Assembly (NCBI GenBank): GCA_963920665.1
Contig: OY987268.1
Span: 12,898,501-12,962,500, forward strand
From: Straminergon stramineum
Taxonomy: Eukaryota; Streptophyta; Bryopsida; Hypnales; Calliergonaceae
DNA: 64,000 nt
Reading direction: 5' to 3'
Position numbers and translations under genes: made by a program. Below, one piece after another: positions 1 to 11,380 of the stretch (the stretch's first letter is position 1; each line of letters starts with the position of its first letter). The notes under the pieces were generated by a model. The model was not told the DNA's origin, searched no databases, and worked only from the letters and a program-made list of their open reading frames with translations.

Positions 1-194
1 TTGGGTTGCTAGTATAAGATCAAGTCAAATCAATGCGATTGATTGTTGGATGGGCCTATGGACATCCTGACATTAGCATCAAATCAATCAAATCAGAGCA
101 ATCACATACTCTCAAATTTCAAATTTCTTGAGTCAGACCCATGTGAGAATTGAGCAACACCTAGAGTTCCTGGATGAGACATGCATGCTCATAA

Positions 195-969
195 GGGCCT
201 CTTCACACTATGGCTGTCCAAGTCGAGAGGCCGTGGGATTGAGTGGCCAAACTTTGGTGAGAGTCCAAGGAAATGAGCAATAAATAGGCCAAAAAAACTA
301 GGAATTGGAGCCTTTAGCCGGCCATAGTGTGAAGCCTCCAAAGTCCAAAGTCCAAACCAATTCCATTTTTTCGACTTCTAATCCATCCAATTTCTGAAAT
401 TTTCAGTAAATTGTCACCCATGTGACAAGTTTTTCAAGCAAAAGGTTAAAAAACATGAGAAAGGAGTCAAAAATGGCCTTGGAAAAATAATTACAGCACA
501 TGCTCTCATCATTAAACAAGGAATATGAAGGATATAAATGGAATAAAAAGGTGGCATTAAACATTGAAGGGAAGTAGGTTCATAGAATGCAAAGACTCCC
601 CATTATAATGGTGGAGACTAGGGTTCAAACTCCAATGGGGACACAAATAAAAAAATAAAAAAATAAGGGCATCCTACCTATTTCTACAAAAACAGTTTGA
701 TCTAATGGTTGAGATTTTGTCAGATTCTGAAAAAAACTTGACAGACTCTCGATTAGAGTTTGGGTCGGCCAAAAGTGGAGACCCAAACTCTAATTGAGAG
801 TCCGTCACCATGTAGGCATTTGGTTGCCATGTAGGCAAACAAGTGGGTGATGGACTTTGGACTGCCCCTCCTTCTGTAAAGGCTCAAGAGGCAAAACTCT
901 TGGATTTTTGCAATCTCAATGGCTGAAATCAACGGACTCTCAACCTTGTGCAGTAGTGTGAAGTGGCCC
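195..969. mobile_element. PIF/Harbinger-like non-autonomous element with TAA target duplication
   Basis: The termini are inverted: GGGCCTCTTCACACTA on the left and the complement of GGGCCACTTCACACTA on the right (one mismatch in 16). TAA flanks both sides (192-194 and 970-972). Copy 2 of the duplication (near 48838) has a single TAA at the same place and no insert, so this is a clean empty site. A 3-bp TAA/TTA target is typical of PIF/Harbinger. The 775-bp interior has no transposase reading frame, so it would depend on an enzyme elsewhere. Near 317-333 there is a further inverted match to the terminus, and a strong hairpin lies at 744-802. Confidence 0.8.
744..802. repeat. Perfect-looking hairpin inside the 195-969 element
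   Basis: Arms 744-766 and 780-802 are 23 bases each, complementary except for one position, around a 13-base loop. The hairpin is absent from copy 2 because the whole element is absent there. As RNA it would fold into a stem of small-RNA precursor size; I have no evidence that it is transcribed. Confidence 0.75.
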
Positions 970-1533
970 TAACTTTTGTCAAAGCCAAGCTTGGAACTCC
1001 CTTCCCCAATCCCAAGCTGGATCTCACCTCATAGCCTTAGACCCTCGCCGGAATCTTGGGACCTTGTTTCTACGACTTGGGACCTGCTGCTCTTCTAACT
1101 GTGACTACTACTTGCCCCTTCTAGTTTCTCTTATTTAAAAAAAAAAACCTAATGGACTTTAACTAATGGTTACTCTAACTTCAGTTGGAGTTTTTTTTTT
1201 TTTGCTAAGAACTAATTAACTAACAATAAACTCTTACTTGTAATATTTTTGGGGTTTGGGGGAACTTCCTTAAGCAAATTCAAAATATAACTTTCTCACC
1301 CAAACATATTTTGGGAATTCTTTTGTTAATTTCTCTCTAACAAATTTTTTCTCTAACTAACTAGTCACAACAATAACTCTAACTGTAGGATTTTTGGATT
1401 TTTTGGGTATTTTCTCTCAAGCAACTCAAAATATGGAAATAAAGATGACAAATTGAAAGCAAACTCATAAGCCCTCTTGTACATGTAGAAGTAAAACAAA
1501 ATAGGATTTTGAAAGAAAACACTTGTCCCTTAA
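970..1533. other. Non-coding flank shared by both copies
   Basis: This AT-rich sequence has A and T runs and aligns with about 48839-49403 in copy 2. I see no open frame of coding character and no terminal repeats. It separates the 195-969 element from the TTAA element. Confidence 0.6.
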
Positions 1534-2504
1534 CCCCTAAAAGCCCCAAGGTTTTGGGGGTCTAAAGACATCATTGCTTTTGAAGTATTATAGATCAAAA
1601 TGCCACTTAGGTATAGAAATCTCAACCATACAATCTTGTAGTGTACATTTTGTAGATGACATGAATCAAATTTGGAGTCATTTGGCCACATAGATTGCAA
1701 GATTATAATATCTTAGTCTTGAAAAAGGATGCTGAAATTTTCCTCATAACACATTTGGAGGTGAAATTCGATTTCTAAACCTACTCAAATGAAAAAACTT
1801 TAAACTATAAAGTGATTGAAAACCATTGTACAAACACATTATTGAAAAAAAAATATCATTCAATTGACTCATTGTATTTGCAAAATGGCTTTGAAATGTC
1901 AAAAAATAGCAAGTAAAGTTGCAAAAATCACATCAAAACCTAAACCTCCTTCTACTAAAATGCTTCTCACATCCTCATAACTTCTTGTATTAAAATGAAA
2001 TTTTAGACACACAAACTAGACTAGTATGCGCAACTTTACCAAAAACATGTATTGGAAATGGACACTGCATGAAGAAGAAACAAGCTGCCGAAGCTCATTG
2101 TAATCCAAAAATGTTGGGATTTTGAACTTCGAATTGCTCCCAAACATTCAAAACATCTTGGATTGACATGAAAATTCTGCTACAATAATTAGATTTCAAG
2201 GGGAACAAAACCCAATAAATTTTATTGAATACAAACTTTAGATGAAGGAGATACAAGCCCCCAAAGTTGCAGCCCTCAAATGCAGTTTGGTGAACTCATA
2301 TAGAACTTGTGAACTTCAATTGGCTTCCAAAAAATCATTTCATCTTGGATTGATTTGAAACTTTTACCACACAAACTAGAAAAGCGAGAAAAAATTTTCC
2401 AAGAAGTTTTATTGAATTTGGACATCGGATGCAAAAGTTACAATACTTTGAATTGGACTTGAAACTATTTGGGGACACTTTTGGTCCCTTAGGGCAGTTA
2501 GGGG
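1534..2504 (+). mobile_element. TTAA-bounded element, member G
   Basis: It starts with CCCCTAAAAGCCCC after TTAA (1530-1533) and ends with GTTAGGGG before TTAA (2505-2508). It is 971 bp with no convincing frame. It shares its ends with the other TTAA elements of this window, but its interior is more diverged. It occurs at the matching site in copy 2 (49404-50374), so it predates the segmental duplication. Confidence 0.65.
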
Positions 2505-2553
2505 TTAAACACTCAAGGCCAAGTATTCATTCCCAAATTTTAGAAAAGGCGGC

Positions 2554-2571
2554 GGGGGGGGGGGGGGGGGG
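2554..2571. repeat. Poly-G tract, 18 bases
   Basis: There is an uninterrupted run of G after AAAAGGCGGC. Copy 2 has a shorter, interrupted run near 50420. The run could form quadruplex DNA on the plus strand and is prone to slippage or sequencing error. Confidence 0.85.
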
Positions 2572-2648
2572 AGGGTTCACTTATTCAGTGATTTACCAAG
2601 ACTTTGAAGATGGCATGCCAATGCTTCGTTATACAACAAATTTTGGCA

Positions 2649-3194
2649 ATGTTTTTAGTTGGAAAACTCTTGGCAAAGGCAAGGGCTTTGCCACCTTAAA
2701 TTTCCCAAACAAATTATTTGTTGCAATTCCCACAATATTTTTGACATAAATCCTAACTAAGGTATGCATGAGAATGTTTAATTGAAAATTAGGAATTTTC
2801 AAGCCAACACTCACAATTTGTTAGTAAGTCTCATAAAACTTAAACAAATTTCAATTTGGGAGGGGGGGGGATCTATCCCTTCCAAACTCGAGCAATTGAA
2901 AATGAGTCACTTTGAAGGGACCATGGCATCCTTCAAAGAGTGATTCCTAAGTGGAAGAAGACTTGAAAGGAGAAAGAAGTTGGTTGTATTTCAGCCTAGA
3001 TAAGTACTCTGACAACGTGTTGGTAGCGAAAACAAGAATGAGGTTTGGAAGAATGAAAGTGAGGATACCAGAAACCTTGGGAAGGATGCCTTTAATACTC
3101 ATCCAAGGCCTCCTCCCTTTGGTTTACCGGTGAATATTTTGTCTAATTGACCCTAATTAACCTAAAGTTATTTCCTAAATAGCCCTAAGATATT
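2649..3194. other. About 550 bp present only in copy 1
   Basis: Copy 2 runs from the CAACAAATTTTG match (near 50505) straight into TTCAAAATAATAATTG, which is at about 3194 here. No terminal repeats or target duplication are obvious, so a deletion from copy 2 is more likely than an insertion here. A few short open frames are present but none is recognisable. Confidence 0.65.
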
Positions 3195-4690
3195 TTCAAA
3201 ATAATAATTGTTTAATCGAAGAATTTACTAGAACAAGCTTCAGTTAGCAATGAAACCTTGACCGAATCAAGTCTATGATTTTTTCCAAAAATATTTTGAA
3301 AATTAACCTAATTATTCTTGAGATATTTTCTGAATAACCCCAAGATAATTTTGAAATAATTCTTGTTTAATCATAGATGAGTTTTTTTAAAGCAAGGTTT
3401 GAGATCTTGATCAAATCCAATCTTCCATTTTTCTAAAGATATTTTGAAAATGAACTTTTGAATTTCCACTAATTACTCTAAAAAGTCACACCTATTGCTA
3501 GACCCTCTCTATCTTTTAGGGAACAACTCAAAATTGAAAACCGATTGCGCCATTGTATTCTAAAGACCCAAATAAGCCTTGAAAGACCCTTATCCCCTAT
3601 TTGCAAGCCATTCCACCTCATAAAAACCACTAGCAGTAATTCCAAAGAAAAGTCAAAGACTCCAATTATTGGAATTTGTATTTTCTAAAGAAACTAACTT
3701 GTTAGGGTGGTTTGAAGGGTTTGTGGGAGTAAGAAAAAGAAACCTCATTTGTAATATTTGGCCACCATCAGCTCCTCGTATACTGGTCAAACCACTTCAA
3801 ACTATTAAATTCTTTTTAAATTCGATGTCATTGTTGATTTTGGTACTTGCCAATGTCAAAATGACTTCAAATTTGATAGGTCACTTTATTAGCACACACA
3901 CACCTATTTTAATTTTTAGTAGGATTTTACAGCAACATGGGTAATTTCTAGGAATTTACAACCATGTTTAAAGGCGATTGATTTCCCATGGAGTCATTGT
4001 GAAAATTTTAGAAAAATCCGAAACTTTTAGGGTAGCTTCCATGAAAGTGCAAAAACCAAAGTGCAACATTACATTCTACTTTGCACCATTCATTAGGAAT
4101 TGGGAAGCTAAAATTAGAAACTCTCTTTAAATTTCCACTTGAGGAGGAAATCATTTTTGTATCGAAAAATCTTGAAACAACTGGCTCCAATGTTAACTTA
4201 TGGCATGCTTTTAAACTAAAAGCACTATTCTTTATGCTCCGATCGCTCTCCCTTTACCTTATTTGCATTTGGGTTCAATATTCTATAAGTTATATATAAA
4301 TAACAAATTACCAATTCAAATTCTTTACAAAATGGATGGTGATCTTTAACTAGACTCTCTAGACCTAAAATAGATTAAGCCAGTTTGTCACATGCACTTT
4401 GCATGATTACTTTAGTATGGACAAGACACTAGAATTGGCTAACAACCTAATTTTTAATTCTCTCAAAATTATTTAAATAACCTCTCACACTCTTAATTAG
4501 GCACTAGAATTAGGGGAATGGAGTATTTTAGATACTTTGTACTTCTAGAAAGACACCTCACCATATTGGTAGGGACTTCTACCAAATACCACTCAAGCAC
4601 TCTTTTAATGTCTTTTTTCACTTAAATATGCTCAAAACCTAACACAACCCTTCCAAAATAAAACCTTGAGTTTCAAGTGCCAACTTGAGG
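3195..4690. other. Non-coding AT-rich stretch shared by both copies
   Basis: It aligns with about 50515-52010. I found no gene, no RNA gene and no terminal repeats. Frames of up to about 90 codons occur but differ between the two copies, which argues against coding. Confidence 0.55.
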
Positions 4691-6050
4691 GCTCACAATT
4701 GGTGGACAGCGGTGTAGGTCGTGGTTGGCAAACGCACTAGCACATTGGTGAATGGCAGACACACGTCCCAAAACTTTAAAAATTGAAGGAAAAAATGGCA
4801 AAAGAAATTAACTAGTAATGCATAGTGAGCGTCCGCCCAAGTGTCTGCCCATCCATGCGTTTGACAAGTAGATGGAAAGGCGGACATGCGGATAGCTAGG
4901 CGTTCATCTATTATGCCCTAGCAATCAACCTCTTTTTCCATATCCGATTGGAGATTTTGGAATTTGGGGGAGTGTACTATACTGTTGGAAAGTTCCTAAA
5001 GATACCTTTCCAATAGTATATAACGAGCTCCAAAATTCCAAAAATTGAATTTGGAAATGACCAAAAAAATTCATTGCTAGTATATAGTGACTGTGTGCTC
5101 AAGTGTCCACTCGTTTGCCTTCTGGATTGTACGTCTACTTATTTGCCTAATTATTCGCCTATCCACCAAGTCTTCCATCCGTCCTAGGTGATTGCAATGT
5201 TTACTTTCCAAAGTATTGAGGGCTTTTGGAAATGAGCCTCCAATATACTAAATTTCAAAGATAAATTCACATAAGAAAATCACTTAGAAAAAATGTGGAG
5301 TAGAATTTGTAGAGCCATAAATTGGTTGGCCTTGGATACACTAATGTATGGAGTCGCGGAGTCGTGGACAGATTGGCAAAGTCATGGTTGGTGTCATGAC
5401 GTATTTCTACCTATCTGGGAAAGCATGGGGCTTCTAACTATAATAGATGTTTGTGAAAAAGGAAAAAAAAACAATGAAGAAAGAAACCCTATCTTCCTAC
5501 TAACAACTTAAATAGTCACCAACCTTCCATTTTCACCCAACAAGCCTAACTACTTTACTATTTAGAATCAAAATAGAAATAGAAAGATGTCTATCTGTTA
5601 GCTACTAGATGGCCGACATCACGACAATGGGCAAGTGAATGGATTCGTGAACGCATCCACAGACTAGCGGACAGACTAGCAAATGGGTAGACCGACTACC
5701 AGACACATAGGAATAGCTGCGGATGGGCTGGTGCTTGGATTGGAAAATGAACTAGTTGAATCGTGGATGTATTTGTAGAGTGGTGGACAAACTCGCTAAG
5801 TCATAGATGTGCGGTCAGAATGGCAGATGGACAATGCTATGGATTGGCCTGGTCAACAAGGAAGGCCGTTGGTATGGAGGATGGGTAAAGGAAATTACCC
5901 TATAATAAAACAATATAAAGTTGAATGTCAAAGGACGTCCCAAGGGGTAGCATCCACAGACACTAGACGTCCGAACATGCATCACTACATCTAGACATCA
6001 TATCAACCTTGCTTGGGAAGTCACCCCAAAATTCCCCTTGTTCACCAAGG
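4691..6050. repeat. Degenerate minisatellite-like tract
   Basis: The densest part (about 5590-5830) is made of short imperfect units around GACTAGCGGACAGACTAGC and GGATGGACTGG. Related words (GTGTCTGCCC, GGCGGACATGC) occur from about 4700. The tract is repeated in copy 2 at about 52010-53330 with many substitutions. It is GC-richer than its surroundings. No frame is conserved between copies, so I read it as a decayed tandem repeat. Confidence 0.45.
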
Positions 6051-6379
6051 TGGCATGGACACACTTTGGAGTGAGGCATGAGTCATCTTAATCATTCCTT
6101 GATAACAATTGGGTGATGTCTTGCTCCATGCTAAAGTGTGATGTTGAGTCTCCATTATTGAGTATCAAAGTGAGTCCTAAAGTGAGGTTACTTGGGCCTA
6201 GTGGATAGTTGGATACCATTTATGGGTTGTCAAAGCCAATGGTGAGGAGTCCCATCACCCTACACTTGGACATCAATGGAAATTCCAACCCATGTTATCA
6301 AATGACATCCTTAGTGTCTCATTAGAATTAAGTGATGGAAGTCATGGAGAATGGAGACCGTATGGTTAATGTTGAAATC

Positions 6380-9300
6380 TAATGCTAAAAGTGCATAGCA
6401 TGTGCAATGTTTGGAGATCATGACCCTTGATGTCACCAAAAGAGAAGTGCTCTAGAGGTACTTTGGGTGAGCTTGACGAAATAAGTGTCACTAAGGGACG
6501 CAACAAAGAGGTTTGCATTGATTGCTCTCATTTTTTGCAAGCTTTATAAACATAGTGAAGAAGAGAGGGAGATGATTAAAGCAAGGAACCACAAAATGGT
6601 TAGATTTCGGGTTGATTAAGCAATCTAGTGGAAGATATGCATTAGTGATAGTGATACTTTCTAAAGAAGATGTGAATGAGAATTGGACTAAAAACACATG
6701 TGTGGGGATAATAGACCTATCAATAGACACACAAAGCTTGATAAGTATGCAATGTCAAGTTGTCAACTTCAAAAGAAATCTTTGACGATGTTGGGAACTC
6801 TAAAGTCTTCAACATATTAGATATGAGGTTGGGCTACTACTAGTTGCTCATATAGAAGAGAAATTGACAAGAGACCACATGTTGAGAAATTGACAAGTTC
6901 AATAAGGATCAACTTTATTAGTGGAAGCTTCTTCCATTTGGTTTGAAGAATGGACTTGCAAGATTTCGAGAGGTAATGGATCGTATATTGGGGGGGTCTT
7001 TTGTTAGATGCTATATTGATGACATGATAATCTTCAATAATATTAGGAAGAAATACAAAAAGAATTCATGAGCCAATTATAGTGGTTGGCTAAGTATGAG
7101 TGAGGTTGTCTATCTTGACATGACTTGGAGCTTTCATGTCATGATGTCATGTCACATCCATTATGACACATGATGGTACATTAAGATTTTGTCAAAATCT
7201 TAACAACCCTAACCCTAAGCCTAAGACATTTTAGGAGTTATTTTTCACTATTTTATGACAATCATAGATAGAAAATCAAATGTATCACTACTTTTCAACA
7301 AGTTAGTCCAATTTATATCATTCTCTTGAGATAGTTTTGTGATATTTCATCCAAATAGTTGGAATTTTCATTCTGACAGACTTTGGGTTTGGATCATGCC
7401 ATGTGTTCACTAAAAGAAATCGGTGGATTTTTTTAACAAATTTCTTGTAATGTCCACTTCTTTTTATATTATGGTTGATGTTACAACTAACGTCTTGACA
7501 TTACATTTGATGTCATCATTAATGTAGAAATAGGTGGGCATGACAAAAATATGTGTTAAGAAATACGGGTTCTTCTTGTTTTTATAACATCCTAACATCA
7601 CAATGTGTTGTGACCTAAACAACCTTGGCATAGATTGAAGTTGTAGCCAAGTAATAAAGTGCAAGTTTTACTATTCTGAAGTTGAATATCTTGAACACTT
7701 GATTTATCTAGGAGGCCAAAGAGTATTGAAATGAAAGATAGAGGCCACAACCAATATTGCATGATTGAAGGATGCTAACCGGCTTCTAGCTTCTCTTGAA
7801 TTTGCAAACTACTTTTGCAAGTTCGTGGCACTGTTTAATTGTATAGCAAAACCCTTGACTATGCTTATATAAAATGACCAATAGTAGATGTAGGTAAATG
7901 AGCAAGAAGCAACATTTATGGAGCTTTAGGTCAAATTGGCCTTGGCACCTATTTTCCAGCTATCAATTCTAGACTGTTCATACTAGTTGCATATTGACTG
8001 GAAAACCTTAGGCATTAGAGCTATTCACATTCAAATGCATGATGAGGGCAAAGAGTTTGTTGGGGCTTATAATAGCAAATCAAACAACAATGATGAGGCC
8101 CAATATAGCTCATATGATGCAAAGTGTTTGGGAACAATGGATTATGATTTAGCCCATCTATGTCCAAGTTGATAGACTTCAATGGGATGTAGTGGCATGT
8201 TAGTAAGGATGAAGAGGAACATTAGATGAGATGGAGGTCCTCTAAAGGGCCGTTTCAAGGTTGCTCCCTTAATTGTGAACCAATGCACAATTGTTAGAAT
8301 ATCAAAGAATAAAAAATGAAGACTTTTTTTAATTGAATTTTTTTAGTAATAATAGTTTTATTTTAAAATATTCCATATTTCATTAAATAATATTATCTAA
8401 CCTGGCCGCCTTCTGACCATGTTAGATTGTTAATGTGGTGATGTTCCCATGTTCCCTACTACCAAGGAATTTGCGGGCTTGTAGATGACCTCAATCTCAT
8501 CTAATGGTGTTAGCGTGATATTCCTCAAACTTTCTTAGTATTTTGGTGACCAATGGAGACATCACCAAGGAGTCAATTGCAATTGTAGTTGATGAAGAAA
8601 AGAGTGAGGCGCTAGAGACATTAATAGGGATGGACTAGTCTTGGATTACTTGCAGATTAAGAAATTGACAACCAATGCAAATCCCAAGGAGAAAGATTAG
8701 ATTCTATATACAGCCAAGAGATTTGAATGGGAGGTGACTCTCTTCCGAAAGAAATTACCAAATGGGAGGAAACTCATGGTTCTATTATCACAAGTTGAAA
8801 GAAGAGTGTTGTGCATGTATATGAAGAGTTGGGACATTTTGGAGTTTAGAAGTCTCACAATCATTTATAAAACCAATGTTGGTGGAAGGGAATGCAAGTG
8901 GAGACACAACAAGTGGTTTCATGGAGTAGAATATCCGATTAAGTTCCCACCTTTCTTAATGCACCAATTGCATCCATTGCCAATGATGGGTTTGGGATAT
9001 CAATGGAGTTTGGACTTTGCAAGACCAATACCAATTACGAAGTGACACATCAAGTATGTGCTTCTCATGATTGAACACTTTTCTAAGTGGATTGAGTTCA
9101 ACGTATAGCTTGACATGTTCAATGAGGAAACTACTTATGCATTTCTAAATCGAGTCTTGAGTAGATTCGGAACATGAGTAGATGTGTTGACTGTTCAAGG
9201 CAAAGAATTTTTGAATGAGTTTCATAAATAATTGATGAACAAGAAAATATGGATCCCATAACTACATGTTAGGATCACCTTGAGGTTGATGGTTTGGCCG

Positions 9301-10170
9301 AGCGCATGGTGCAAACAATCAAAAGGGAAATTTGGAAGTGTCGTCTACAACAAGGACATAATAGTGATCCGGAATTGCAATTACTTTAGTTAGCTATGGA
9401 ATATCATTTTAACAAGAAAATATTATTAGCTTATTTCTCTCCTCATTTTTTGTTGTATGGGCAAGAACCTATGTTGCCAAATATTGTTAGGAAGGACTTG
9501 TAGACGTTGGTCAAGATGGATAGTCTTGATTCATGGATTGAAGCATGTATGACTCATGCAAATATTTAGAGAATGATGGCTACAACATTGGAGAATCTGG
9601 AAATTGCACAACATTGAGACACTTTGTGAAATGCCACCTTTTGAGGAGGAGGTTACCGATTCAAGTAAGAAAACTTTCTCGAAGTGACTTTGTTTATGTG
9701 TAGTAGACTAAGCCGACTACATTAGATTTCACTACATGCAAAATTATATTAAAAGTGAAGAAGGTGCTATCTATGAGTGTACTTGCATTGGAAGGCAAAA
9801 ATGAATCAATTTGGGAGGATCATGGAAGAAATTGCACTTCTTGCATGATCCTTCCAAAATTGATCCATCTTCCAAAGGTAAATCTTGGGGAAACACTACT
9901 ATGATTTTGTGCAATGTATGTTTGATGGTTTGGCACATGCACTACTTGACACCACCTTGAAGTCAAATTCCAATCCGGAAGTGGTTTAGCCCACAATGTA
10001 GGGTAAAATCTAGAGGCATTAAGCAAGTAGTGGAAGCTACTTCAACATTACTGAAAAGCTTGTAGTTCCAACTAGAATTGTTGGTGTGCGCCATCATGAC
10101 AAGGGCTTCATTAATAGTGTAAGGTTGAGTGAAGGAGGCTAATCTAGCCTTTACTTTTCAAATATCTTTG
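6380..10170 (+). mobile_element. Ty3/gypsy retrotransposon relic, copy 1
   Basis: Conceptual translation across several frames gives the order of a Ty3/gypsy pol. Reverse transcriptase includes a CGDxRPIN-like box with TKLDKYAM at about 6700-6760, then PFGLKNG at about 6937, and the catalytic YIDDM at 7012-7026. RNase H (DW..LGIRAIHIQ, EFVGAY, YSSYDAKCL) lies at about 7990-8170. The integrase-like part (GLGYQWSLDFARPIP, a later DVL.VQGKEFLNEF box) lies at about 8730-9250. Stops and frameshifts are frequent, so it is inactive. About 540 bp (7113-7652) interrupt reverse transcriptase. I found no LTRs, and gag is not recognisable. Confidence 0.85.
7113..7652. mobile_element. Insertion nested in the gypsy relic, possible MULE or CACTA-like MITE
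   Basis: The reverse transcriptase reading is interrupted here and resumes with KCKFYYSEVEYL. In copy 2 the insert is bordered by GAAGGTTG on the left and GAAGTTG on the right, a possible 8-9 bp target duplication. Inside, CACTAAAAGAAA at about 7409 and the middle part (CATTTGATGTCATCATT) resemble the CACTA-like MITE at 10250-10466, so more than one event may be layered here. It is present in both copies. Confidence 0.45.
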
Positions 10171-10249
10171 CCTCCTTCAAGTTCTTTCTATTTTTATTTT
10201 TGGTAGATGTATATATGTATATGCATTGTATATCTTCTGGTCCACATCA

Positions 10250-10466
10250 CACTATAAGAAACCATTGTTTTCCTGTGTCTAAGTTGACGGATATTGTTGG
10301 ACACTCAATGTTACTACCTATGTTTTTATGTCAACAATGACCTTTGATGAAACATCTTCAATGACACTACATGTTCCATTTGATGTCATTGTTGACATAA
10401 AAACAAGGCATGTTACATTGGATGTCCAACAAAATCCGTCAACCTAGACACCATTTTCTTCTAGTG
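10250..10466. mobile_element. CACTA-type MITE, copy 1
   Basis: The left end is CACTATAAGAAA and the right end is TTTCTTCTAGTG, so both termini read CACTA inward. The two halves fold back on each other over most of the 217 bp (GACGGAT...TTGTTGGACA pairs with TGTCCAACAAAATCCGTC). TCA flanks both sides (10247-10249 and 10467-10469), the 3-bp target duplication expected of CACTA elements. It encodes nothing. The same insertion is at 57489-57708, so it predates the duplication. Confidence 0.8.
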
Positions 10467-10469
10467 TCA

Positions 10470-10810
10470 TGACGTAATGCAAAACTCAAGCTAAGACATT
10501 AGAATACACTTTTGTTCCATGAGCACAAAGAAAGGTCCCTTACCAACTTTGTGATAAGCTTGGGTTATAGCCATGTTGCCTTTCTTAAGGCACATGGTCC
10601 ATCCATCACTTGTATCATTTACAAGCTATAGTTGAATCTCATTCCAAACCACACGATGTGGATTGCACATGATATGTATGAAGACAACATCTTTTTTGAA
10701 TATCATGCATTAGTTTCAACTATTTGACAAATACTTCTCTCAAATTTCTTCTAATTCATTTGTTGTAGTTATCAAAGTGTAGTGGTTAAAATCTACAATT
10801 GAAAATACTA
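10470..10810. other. Non-coding flank between two MITEs
   Basis: This shared flank aligns with about 57712-58050. No gene or repeat ends were found. Confidence 0.5.
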
Positions 10811-11378
10811 CTCCCTCTGTCCGAAAATGATCTTCATGTTGGACAAAGTAATCTTGATCAAGGCAAAATATTATGTTTTTTCAAAATTGTTTAGCATGGC
10901 AAGTAGGGTTTGGTACACTCCTAGTGTCCTAGAAATTTTGAGTTTCAGAACCCTTGTCAAAGTGGAGTTTTGGAGTTTTAAGAAGTGGAATTTTGGAGGC
11001 ATTTTCAAGGAGCACCACTGGGCATATAATTGTAGAGTGTGAGGTCATTGTTTTGTAGGCACTTAGTATAAGCCCAAGCCCATGTGTGGACCTCGATACC
11101 ATCTCCTAAAGCTTCATCTCCTTCAATTAGGAAACACTCAAAGACATGCAAAAAATAAAGACAAAGATTGTTGATTGACATCTTTAGTCATTTAATTTGT
11201 ATTTTGATTGATGATTGCATAGATGGAAGGCAAACTATTGCTCAAAGTTGTTTTGTTAGTCCCAAGTAACAATCAAAACTCGAAGTTGACCAATTTTCAA
11301 GTCATAAAGTGCGATAGGAAGATCATTTGGGGACAAAAACTTATGGCCAACAGAAAGATCATTTGGGGACAAAGGGAG
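10811..11378. mobile_element. Stowaway-like (Tc1/mariner) MITE with TA target duplication
   Basis: The left end is CTCCCTCTGTCC and the right end is GGACAAAGGGAG. The inverted match continues inward (AAATGATCTT) for about 25 bp. TA flanks both sides (10809-10810 and 11379-11380). Copy 2 near 58050 has one TA and no insert, which fixes the boundaries. CTCCCTC ends with a TA target are the mark of plant Stowaway elements. The 568-bp interior has no transposase. Close to the right end, GATCATTTGGGGACAAA is repeated directly at short distance. Confidence 0.9.
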
Positions 11379-11380
11379 TA

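Noticed and set aside
2429..2749. 106-codon frame with a glycine run
   Set aside because: The glycines come from the poly-G tract, the frame crosses the end of a TTAA element, and copy 2 does not keep it.
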